From Candidatus Sumerlaeota bacterium (GTDB lineage Bacteria; Sumerlaeota; Sumerlaeia; MVZB01; JAJFLK01), in the NCBI GenBank assembly GCA_021772735.1, contig JAJFLK010000292.1, positions 1-8,711 of the forward strand: a DNA stretch of 8,711 nt. The letters run 5' to 3'. A program made the position numbers and the translations under genes. Positions 1-5,624 of this stretch are shown in pieces. The notes beneath the pieces were generated by a model, which did no database searches, was not told the DNA's origin, and saw only the letters and a list, made by a program, of their open reading frames with translations. Position 1 is the first letter of the stretch. Each line of letters opens with the position of its first letter.

Positions 1-1
1 G

Positions 2-490
2 CTGGCGATGCTTGCGCACGCGGCCCGGCTCTCGAATCTCCGGTTGCCCGGGCGTGCACCGGGAGAAGCCGGACGCCTGATCGCGTTCTCAACACCAAGC
101 CCCGGGCCGCGCGATCTCGAACTGGGCCGCAGGGCGGTCAAGCTCGTCGGCGCCACCGAAGGCGAGGTATTGAACGACTTCGCGGTATTCTCGATTCTCG
201 CCGGCAAGGACGTGCTCTATGAGCCGTTCATCATGAGCCGCCTGGCGACCGAAGGCGCGTGGGACGATCGCGGTCTTCGCGAGGATTTTGGCCGACGGCG
301 ATTTGCGATGATGGTGACGGACGAGGATCTTCGCACGGTCGATTCGGGCGGTGTGCTCTGGCGATACACTCCCGCCCAGGCGCGTGCCATCGTCGATAAT
401 TATCGTCTCGCGGCCCGCCTGGGACCGGGTGAATCCGGGCTGTCGTATTATTTTTGGATGCCGCGAGAAGAGAAGTCCGGTGCACCGTAA
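2..490 (+). CDS. C-terminal fragment of a probable polytopic membrane glycosyltransferase (5' end outside window)
   Basis: The reading frame is open back to the window edge, so the ATG at 8 is probably an internal Met and the gene starts upstream. About 162 codons are visible, ending in TAA. The fragment is soluble-looking, with a strand-helix pattern. It includes a stretch reading LAGKDVLYEPFIMSRLATEG (about residues 66-85 counted from the Met at 8), followed about 15 residues later by a hydrophobic RFAMMVTDEDL. This arrangement, 'dp..~l...G.wD...l...i....f..ivt', resembles the C-terminal extracytoplasmic part of GT-C/ArnT-like glycosyltransferases, which use polyprenyl-phosphate sugars and often follow 8-13 membrane helices with such a tail. 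No membrane helix is visible here, so the assignment rests on that weak resemblance. The gene converges on the response regulator at 587 and shows no functional link to the effector cluster. It could instead be an unrelated hypothetical protein. Confidence 0.45.
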   Translation: MAMLAHAARLSNLRLPGRAPGEAGRLIAFSTPSPGPRDLELGRRAVKLVGATEGEVLNDFAVFSILAGKDVLYEPFIMSRLATEGAWDDRGLREDFGRRRFAMMVTDEDLRTVDSGGVLWRYTPAQARAIVDNYRLAARLGPGESGLSYYFWMPREEKSGAP

Positions 491-586
491 ACAGACCGAA
501 GGCGAGACGCCACCGCAGGCAAATCGGCAGAAAACGCGACGGCCATCAAAATTGAATGATAGATCCGAGAATCTCGAAGGCCGAAA

Positions 587-1201
587 CTAATCGAGCCAGG
601 CCGCTTTGGGTCTGTCGTCGTCGTCTTTCTCGTCGCCGGACCCGCCCCGAGCATCCTGGCGAAGCTGACTGGCCTTGAATGTGTCACGGGCCGTATGCTC
701 CACGGGAGCCCGAGCGGCAGCCTTGACGACTTTCCACGAGTGGTAGCTTTCGCGCAACTCGATCATCCTCGCCAATTCTTCGACGCGATACTGCTTCGCG
801 CCAGGCGCAATCCCGCTGTTTCCCATGAACATCTTCATGTTGCGAAGGAGCCGATCGGGCTCGAAGGGCTTGTGATAAAACATGCTCGCGCCCTTCTCGT
901 AGGCTTTCTTTTGATCATCGACGCCCTTCTTGCAAGACAGAACGACGTAAGGAATTCGTTTGAAGACGCCGCCGAGTTCCTCCGCACGATCGAGCACATC
1001 GAACCCACTGATCCGAGGCATCATCAAATCAAGGACGACCAGGTCCGGCTCACCGACCTCGATCGCCGCGAACGTCTGATCCGGCTTGTCGATACCGAAG
1101 ACCTCGAAATCGCTATCCAGTGCGGTCATTAATAGATCGACCGTATCGATGTTATCGTCGACAACCAGCATTCGATATCGCATTGAAGTTTTTGCGCTCA
1201 T
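587..1201 (-). CDS. Single-domain response regulator (CheY-like receiver, no output domain)
   Basis: This 204-aa protein has one receiver (REC) domain at about residues 10-128. The acidic pair is D15-D16 in MLVVDDN, the phospho-acceptor is D58 in LVVLDLMMP, the switch Ser is S89 in VVLS, and the invariant Lys is K111 in YHKPFEP. All residues needed for Mg2+ binding and phosphorylation are present. After residue 130 there is no DNA-binding, enzymatic or HPt domain, only a helical stretch and a charged, probably disordered tail with a run of Asp (194-197). It should therefore act by phosphorylation-dependent protein contact, or as a phosphorelay intermediate. I chose the ATG at 1201 because the REC fold begins ten residues later. 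A longer frame to a TTG at 1321 adds 40 residues of no domain character. No histidine kinase is adjacent. It is divergent from the PAAR cluster across 372 bp, and whether it controls that cluster is unknown. Confidence 0.9.
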   Translation of the reverse strand: MSAKTSMRYRMLVVDDNIDTVDLLMTALDSDFEVFGIDKPDQTFAAIEVGEPDLVVLDLMMPRISGFDVLDRAEELGGVFKRIPYVVLSCKKGVDDQKKAYEKGASMFYHKPFEPDRLLRNMKMFMGNSGIAPGAKQYRVEELARMIELRESYHSWKVVKAAARAPVEHTARDTFKASQLRQDARGGSGDEKDDDDRPKAAWLD

Positions 1202-1573
1202 GACCCCGATGAACCCGCCCGCGAATCTCCGCCCCTGGCGTGAGTGGCACCGACTTGCCCGAGTCGAAAGCAGCTCGGGAACAAATTTTAGACACTCAAT
1301 GGGAGCCGGTGCAACTGTCAATACGCCGAAAATCCGATCTCCTGCCCTTCTGCCCGCGTCTGGATCGCCTGGGGAAGACCCGACCCGCGCGGCGGCATCC
1401 TAAGAAAGGCCTCGCGCAGAGGAATTGGCCTTGGGTAAAGTTGTGAATCGGCATACATTGCCTTCATCGCGATTCGTTTAAGCGGGCCCTGCAATGGCGC
1501 TCGCGCGCACCGCAGGTTTATTTCGTCTGATCCAAATGCGCGTCCGGAATTTCCCCGACGCCGAGAGCGACTC
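1202..1573. other. Divergent intergenic region between response regulator and effector cluster
   Basis: These 372 bases hold no convincing gene; the short frames here lack domain character and good ribosome sites. The region must carry the start signals for both flanking units. On the minus strand there is a perfect TTGACA at 1321-1316 and a TAAAAT at 1290-1285, but the 25-nt spacing is too long for a normal sigma-70 promoter. A 6-bp inverted repeat, CCCGAG/CTCGGG (1258-1279, 10-nt loop), lies just downstream in that direction and could be a 5'-UTR hairpin or an operator half-site pair. On the plus strand a weak -35/-10 pair is listed separately. None of these can be confirmed by eye. Confidence 0.5.
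1431..1459 (+). promoter_or_regulatory. Weak candidate sigma-70-type promoter for the effector cluster
   Basis: TTGGGT at 1431-1436 and TACATT at 1454-1459 are separated by exactly 17 nt. The -35 matches consensus at 3 of 6 positions and the -10 at 4 of 6. It would start transcription near 1466 and leave a leader of about 108 nt before the PAAR gene. The optimal spacing and its place upstream of the first gene of the cluster are the only support. In GC-rich DNA such matches arise by chance. Confidence 0.22.
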
Positions 1574-2245
1574 ATGCCCCCAGCAGCACGCATCACCGAT
1601 CCTGTCGCGCATCCGCTCCCGGGCAAGCTTATGCCCGGGCCGGGGAGCCCGGATGTGCTGATCGGCTTTCTGCCCGCGTGGCGCGCCATGCCGGCGGCCG
1701 CCGTCTCCGGATTGCAGGCCGCCAAGGACGCGAGCGACGCGGCCATAGATGCCGCCGAGAAGGCCACACAGGCCGCGACAGGGACCCCCGGCTATGCGGC
1801 CGCAAAGGCCGCCGAAGAGACCACCAAGGCGACGGCCGCAACGACGATGGCCGGGACGATTTCCGCAGCGGCCGGAGGTGCGGACAAGCATGCGTGCATG
1901 ACGCCGCTGCCTGTCCCTCCGCACGGGCCCGGGGTTGTGATTGACGGTAGCCCCACGGTCCTGATCAACAATCTTCCCGCATGCCGCCTGGGCGATAAAG
2001 TTCTCGAACCCGTCGGACCTCCTGACCCGATCGTGATGGGCGAATCCACGGTCCTGATCGGCGACTCCGGCTCCGGGGGCGGAGGCGGGGGTGGCGGTGG
2101 CGGCGGGGGTGGTGGTGGAGGCGGCGGCGGTGGCGGTGGAGGCGGCGGAATCTCGCCGGGCTCCTCAGCGACGACCAGTCAATCAACGGCATTGAGTCGC
2201 GCTCGCGGCGCGGGCATTCCGTTCTGCGAAATCTGTAACGAATAG
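1574..2245 (+). CDS. PAAR-repeat spike-tip protein with alanine-rich insertion and 25-residue polyglycine linker
   Basis: This 223-aa protein is likely the sharp tip that caps a VgrG-like spike of a contractile injection system and recruits cargo. PAAR-type repeats are visible in two blocks. The N-terminal block, about residues 5-38, contains ITDPVAHP and GPGSPDVLIGFLPAW. The C-terminal block, about 103-163, contains PPHGPGVVIDGSPTVLINNL, PACRLGD, then GPPDPIVMGESTVLIG. H13, H106, H117 and C137 are candidate ligands for the Zn that PAAR tips usually bind. Between the blocks lies an Ala/Thr-rich helical insertion (about 38-102). After the fold come 25 consecutive glycines (168-192), a Ser/Thr stretch and a terminal CEIC (C218, C221). 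The ATG at 1574 has a GAGAG ribosome site at 1563-1567, six nt upstream. It is the first gene of the cluster, 63 bp before the DUF4123 gene. Family membership is well supported. Delivery by a T6SS rather than another contractile system is inference. Confidence 0.88.
   Translation: MPPAARITDPVAHPLPGKLMPGPGSPDVLIGFLPAWRAMPAAAVSGLQAAKDASDAAIDAAEKATQAATGTPGYAAAKAAEETTKATAATTMAGTISAAAGGADKHACMTPLPVPPHGPGVVIDGSPTVLINNLPACRLGDKVLEPVGPPDPIVMGESTVLIGDSGSGGGGGGGGGGGGGGGGGGGGGGGGGISPGSSATTSQSTALSRARGAGIPFCEICNE
2075..2149 (+). repeat. Polyglycine-coding GGN tract (25 codons)
   Basis: Twenty-five consecutive Gly codons (residues 168-192 of the PAAR protein) use a mixture of GGC, GGT, GGA and GGG in no simple order. 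The mixed synonymous codons argue that the glycine run is kept at the protein level rather than being a fresh slippage product, although its length may still vary between strains. It separates the PAAR fold from a short C-terminal tail ending in CxxC and should be a flexible linker. Confidence 0.9.
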
Positions 2246-2295
2246 CCTGGCGAATATAAAATCGACCGCGGCGAACCGGACGCTCCGGACCATAC

Positions 2296-2302
2296 GAGGT
2301 GA
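2296..2302 (+). promoter_or_regulatory. Ribosome binding site that fixes a TTG start
   Basis: GAGGTGA lies six nt before the TTG at 2309. No ATG or GTG in this frame lies at a suitable distance, so this strong Shine-Dalgarno match is what identifies TTG as the start of the DUF4123 gene. Confidence 0.7.
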
Positions 2303-2308
2303 ACCGAA

Positions 2309-2821
2309 TTGGCTCAGGATCTGGTCACAACTCGCGAGGAACTTGCCCCGGGTCGCCTCGGCGGCGGCGGGTTCTGGGTGATCCTTGACGCCACCGATAT
2401 CCCGACGCTCCCGGATCGGATGGATGCGCCGGGGACCGAGGCGCGGTGCCTTTATGAGGGCGACCTGGTGACCCGATATCGCAACTGCGCTCCTTACCTC
2501 GCCCGCTTCGACGCCCCGCTCTATCAATGGCTCCTCAAATGGCTGGCCGATGATCCCTGGGGCATTGTCTTCACGAGCACAAAGGATATGGACGCGCTTG
2601 CCAAGCACTTCCGCAAATCCATAATCGTCCGCGATACTCGGGGCCGCCAGCTCCTGTTTCGGTTTTACGATCCGCGCGTGCTGCGCGCTTTCCTGCCGAC
2701 GTGTAAGCCCAAGGAGCTGGTCGAATTCTACGGCCCGGTCGATGAATTCTGGACGCCGATCGGTGGCACCGAATTCGATGTCTTCACGCGCCAGGGCGAA
2801 CCCACCGAAGCTCGCGGTTGA
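2309..2821 (+). CDS. DUF4123-type effector chaperone/adaptor
   Basis: This 170-aa protein starts at TTG and has the features of DUF4123 proteins, the T6SS effector chaperone/adaptor family (also called Tap or TEC) that loads cargo effectors onto VgrG or PAAR spikes and is not itself secreted. Visible hallmarks are an N-terminal strand with FWVILDATD (22-30), a substrate-like PYLARFD (62-68), LYQWLLKWLADDPWGIVFTS (71-90), and the diagnostic LLFRFYDPRVLRAFLPT (115-131), followed by EFYGPVDEFW. The family signature is a '(F/R)xYDPRVL' block near the C-terminus followed by a 'GP...W' strand, and both are present here. Length is at the short end for the family, consistent with a single domain and no C-terminal extension. 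It sits between the PAAR gene and the putative cargo, the usual position for an adaptor gene. Its client is most simply the metalloprotease at 3243-5624, but this is inference. Confidence 0.85.
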   Translation: MAQDLVTTREELAPGRLGGGGFWVILDATDIPTLPDRMDAPGTEARCLYEGDLVTRYRNCAPYLARFDAPLYQWLLKWLADDPWGIVFTSTKDMDALAKHFRKSIIVRDTRGRQLLFRFYDPRVLRAFLPTCKPKELVEFYGPVDEFWTPIGGTEFDVFTRQGEPTEARG

Positions 2822-2858
2822 TCCGAAGGGCAGGACGAATTACGAAGAGGCCGAACGC

Positions 2859-3239
2859 ATGATTATCAGAAAGGGACAGATGGACAGCCTCGGCGCGCAG
2901 ATGCGCAAGAGTTTCGAGGACCGCATGGTCAAGCACGTCCGGCGTTTCTATCCGGGCAAGGCCAAAGCCCTGGGCGAGGAAAAATTGCGCGTGACCATCC
3001 GCGAGGGCATGGCCAAGGCGGATCGATATCACGTCCTGCGTGAGCGCGATGTCGCTCGGTTTATCCAACTCAAGTACGCACTGGAACTCGAATACGACGA
3101 ACAGCCCGAGATGGCCTGGTGCAAAGAGATCTTGAAGAACCACTCGCTCTCGGGCGAAGCAAAGATGACGCAGATCTACGACGAACTGCCCGACCGGCTG
3201 CGTGAGATCGAAGCCGAGGCAAAGGCGAGCAAGCGTTAG
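2859..3239 (+). CDS. Small conserved-looking cytoplasmic protein of unknown function in the effector cassette
   Basis: This 126-aa, mostly helical, charged protein has no signal peptide or membrane segment. Conserved-looking blocks are SFEDRMVKHVRRFYPGKA (18-35), TIREGMAKADRYHVLRERD (46-64), ARFIQLKYALELEYD (66-80) and a Trp at W87. I recall proteins of similar pattern, with 'FE.RM..H....FP', 'IR.GI..A..Y....ERD' and 'F..L.FALG.DFD', beside DUF4123 and PAAR genes in T6SS loci, but I know no assigned function. I chose the ATG at 2859 because GAAGAGG (2844-2850) lies eight nt upstream. The frame extends back to an ATG at 2742, but that start would overlap the previous gene by 80 bp and lacks family-like sequence. 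The stop is three nt before the metalloprotease ATG, so the two genes are almost certainly translationally coupled. It could be a co-chaperone or an adaptor for the cargo. Confidence 0.75.
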   Translation: MIIRKGQMDSLGAQMRKSFEDRMVKHVRRFYPGKAKALGEEKLRVTIREGMAKADRYHVLRERDVARFIQLKYALELEYDEQPEMAWCKEILKNHSLSGEAKMTQIYDELPDRLREIEAEAKASKR

Positions 3240-3242
3240 ATT

Positions 3243-5624
3243 ATGGGCCTGTGGGATTCCATCGTCGAAACGGTTTCCGATGTCGTTGAGACCGTCGTTG
3301 AAACGGTCCGCGAGGTCGTTGAGACGGTTGTTGACGGGATCATCGCTCTGGTAACTCTGGCCGCCCGGGCAATCGATGAAGTCTTCGGCACGAACCTCGT
3401 CGGCGATCCGGTCCAGGTCTGCCCGTATCCCGATGGCCCGCCGCAAATCTGCGATCTTATTGTCACGGTCAAAAGCAAGGCGACCGGCAGGCCGATCGAG
3501 GGAGCGAACGTGCGGATCGACGGCGAGCAGATGCTCGAAGCGGTCACGGACGCCGAGGGGCGCACGTTATTCGAGCAGATTCGCGCCGGCGATTATCAGA
3601 TATCGGCCATCAAAGACGATTACACGCCCGAATATCAAAACAAGACTTGCGAGCCGGAAATGACCAACACGGCCGAGCTCGAGCTTGCCGGTTCCGGGTT
3701 CGGGCTGCTCAACATGGAGATGCCCGAATACCTCGCTCCTGGGCTGACCGAAGCCGAAGAGCCTTTCGCCATTGGATATACCGTCGAGGATCCGGGCGAG
3801 AACGCCTCGCGAATTGTGATGGAAGTCTTCAAAAACGGAGAAGAGACGACGCCTTCGTGGACGCACATGATCGAGGGCGACGATATCGACGAGGGCAGTC
3901 ATCAGTTCAAGTGGGATGGGGCGATCGATGCGAACGCGGATTTCCCCGGCGCGTTCGTCACCATCGAGCACTCGCCGTACAAAGTTCGGATGACGCTGGA
4001 GGGTTCTGGCGAGGCCAATCCGGACAAGCAAGAGGGCGAGTTTAAGATCGAAGTTACGAAGATCGAGCTCAAGCTTGGCTCCAAGACCACACTCTCGCGC
4101 GCCAAAGATAAAAGCCTTTGCGATCGCATCGCGAGCGTGCCGGCCGTCGGAGCGACCAAGAAGGCGAACTTGACCAGTAATCTTTTCAAGACCAGTTCGG
4201 CCGAGATGAACAACAACACGGCCTACACGCAATACCAGAGCTCGTGGTCTGACGGCCCGAACATCCCTCTGCTGGCCAAGGTATTCGTCAAGGCTTCGAC
4301 GGGCACGGACCAGGTCGCCAAAGGGGCTCTGGGCAAGACCAAGTTCCTCTGGGATTGGGATAGCGTGACCGAGGACACCTCAAGTCATCACGCGGCGGCC
4401 AAGACGTTCCTCGATCACGCGCTCAACTACAGCAAGGCCGCCACGACGCCCGATGGGGACAACTGCCACAAGGATCGCGGAGGCAAGCGCGGGCCGGGGG
4501 CCGTCGCGGTCTATCCGCCGCAGGCCGGGTACGCGCCAGCCGCAGCGCTGGCCGGGGGCTCGCATCCGTTCAAAGTCACTGCGGCTTCGACGCGCAGCTG
4601 GGCGGCTCTCTCCGAAGGCTGGACCGGCGGGCTGCTGGGCGGACACACCGGCGTGATCTTCCAGCCCTCACGCATGGCCGGAGATGGTTACGAGGTCTCG
4701 GTCCACTACGCCAAACCGGCCGCCGACGGCTCCAACACGCTCGATACTGCCGCTGCTATCCCCTCGAGTCACAAGGCGATCAGCGGCACATTCGAGATAG
4801 GACGCTCGGTCAGCCTGGCGCAATACAAGAAGAAGAACAACAACGTGACCGACTTCAATGTCGGCCAGTTCCAAGGCTATTACCGCAAGGCGAAGGTCAA
4901 CGTCGCCGATAATTCGGGCGGCTCGACGACAATGCCCTCGGCGGATTACAACACTAAACTTTCAACGGCGGTCGCCGCCGAGGGATTCTTCGTCCAGGCG
5001 GCTGTGGATTCGGCCGTGGATCAGCATGCCGCCGGAGATTACGGCATTAAATTCCGGACCTTCGCGGCGTGGAAAACCCAGATGAAATCGGACCGGAGCT
5101 GGACGACGGCTCAACTGAACACGTGGCTGGCGTCTTCGAGCCTGACAACTTCAAGTCTGTATCACGCGAGGCTGAAAAGCTGGGCGAAGACCGTCGTCGC
5201 CAATGCCTGCGACGGATACATGAGCGCAAACGCGGGCATCAATATTTTCCACTTCATCGGCCTATACAACCGTGAGAACAGTCCCGGAGGGATATCTCTG
5301 AACGGATTCGCACCGTCTTTCCCCTCGGCATCGCGCTCCAAGTGTGGGTTCATCCAATGCGCAGGAGCGACGAACTACAGCGGCGGAACCTCAAACTCCG
5401 CCGAGCAGACGATCACACATGAGATTGGACATCATCTCTTCCTGCCACACGCGCCGAGCGCGCCGGGCAATCAGGCCAATCGGCACGACGAGGCCTGGAA
5501 CAACTGCATCATGAGCTATCATTACGATCAGGAGCGAAAGTTTTGCGGCCTGTGCATCTTGCGCATGCGCGGCTGGGATGCGACGTCGTTGAGCAAGACG
5601 GGAGCGAACAACGCGAAAACATGA
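3243..5624 (+). CDS. Multidomain metzincin-like zinc metalloprotease, probable injected effector
   Basis: This 793-aa protein has no Sec signal. Residues 5-48 form an amphipathic helix with four VETV units. Residues 70-128 look like a carboxypeptidase-regulatory/transthyretin-like beta domain (TGRPIEGANVRIDG, TDAEGR, IRAGDYQISA). Residues about 160-275 look like a FlgD-type Ig fold, with KWDG (W224) and SPYKVRMTL (S244 on). A cysteine/lysine-rich block NCHKDRGGKRG (407-417) and GHTGVIFQPSRMAGD (467-481) precede the catalytic end. There HEIGHHLFLPH gives zinc ligands H726, H730 and H736 and general base E727. CIMSY gives a Met-turn at M757 with Y759 placed like the zinc-binding Tyr of astacins and serralysins. 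C768 and C771 follow, then LRMRGWD. In a PAAR/DUF4123 cassette, with a lipoprotein gene overlapping its stop, it is best read as a peptide-bond-cleaving injected effector. The substrate is unknown. The protease call is strong; the effector role is inference. Confidence 0.85.
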   Translation: MGLWDSIVETVSDVVETVVETVREVVETVVDGIIALVTLAARAIDEVFGTNLVGDPVQVCPYPDGPPQICDLIVTVKSKATGRPIEGANVRIDGEQMLEAVTDAEGRTLFEQIRAGDYQISAIKDDYTPEYQNKTCEPEMTNTAELELAGSGFGLLNMEMPEYLAPGLTEAEEPFAIGYTVEDPGENASRIVMEVFKNGEETTPSWTHMIEGDDIDEGSHQFKWDGAIDANADFPGAFVTIEHSPYKVRMTLEGSGEANPDKQEGEFKIEVTKIELKLGSKTTLSRAKDKSLCDRIASVPAVGATKKANLTSNLFKTSSAEMNNNTAYTQYQSSWSDGPNIPLLAKVFVKASTGTDQVAKGALGKTKFLWDWDSVTEDTSSHHAAAKTFLDHALNYSKAATTPDGDNCHKDRGGKRGPGAVAVYPPQAGYAPAAALAGGSHPFKVTAASTRSWAALSEGWTGGLLGGHTGVIFQPSRMAGDGYEVSVHYAKPAADGSNTLDTAAAIPSSHKAISGTFEIGRSVSLAQYKKKNNNVTDFNVGQFQGYYRKAKVNVADNSGGSTTMPSADYNTKLSTAVAAEGFFVQAAVDSAVDQHAAGDYGIKFRTFAAWKTQMKSDRSWTTAQLNTWLASSSLTTSSLYHARLKSWAKTVVANACDGYMSANAGINIFHFIGLYNRENSPGGISLNGFAPSFPSASRSKCGFIQCAGATNYSGGTSNSAEQTITHEIGHHLFLPHAPSAPGNQANRHDEAWNNCIMSYHYDQERKFCGLCILRMRGWDATSLSKTGANNAKT
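3264..3329 (+). repeat. Four VETV units in hendecad spacing at the effector N-terminus
   Basis: VETV occurs at residues 8-11, 15-18, 19-22 and 26-29, so the spacing alternates 7, 4, 7 and gives an 11-residue period. At the DNA level the units are near-identical (GTCGTTGAGA occurs twice), suggesting growth by internal duplication. The helix places Val on one face and Glu/Thr on the other and runs into a more hydrophobic stretch (residues 33-41). Confidence 0.8.
5621..5624 (+). promoter_or_regulatory. ATGA stop-start overlap coupling the protease and lipoprotein genes
   Basis: The TGA stop of the metalloprotease (5622-5624) overlaps the ATG of the lipoprotein gene (5621-5623). The nearest purine-rich ribosome-site candidate, GGGAG at 5600-5604, is about 16 nt away, which is far. 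Translation of the lipoprotein is therefore probably coupled to termination on the protease gene, fixing their ratio. Confidence 0.85.

Noticed and set aside
491..586. Hairpins GGCG-AGA-CGCC and CGAGA-A-TCTCG between the first two genes as terminators
   Set aside because: The first has only four base pairs, the second has a one-base loop, and neither is followed by a T-run.
1202..1321. N-terminal extension of the response regulator to a TTG at 1321
   Set aside because: The added 40 residues have no receiver-domain or signal character, and the TTG coincides with a TTGACA that may be a promoter element.
2742..2858. Earlier ATG for the 126-aa gene
   Set aside because: It overlaps the DUF4123 gene by 80 bp with no good ribosome site; the ATG at 2859 has GAAGAGG eight nt upstream.
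2784..4232. Long minus-strand open frames opposite the 126-aa gene and the metalloprotease
   Set aside because: Their repeated Asn-Arg-Phe-Asp-like patterns are mirror images of the VETV repeats and of codon bias; no ribosome sites or domains.
5543..5620. Earlier ATG for the lipoprotein gene
   Set aside because: It would overlap the protease by 82 bp and place 26 unrelated residues before an otherwise perfect lipoprotein signal peptide.
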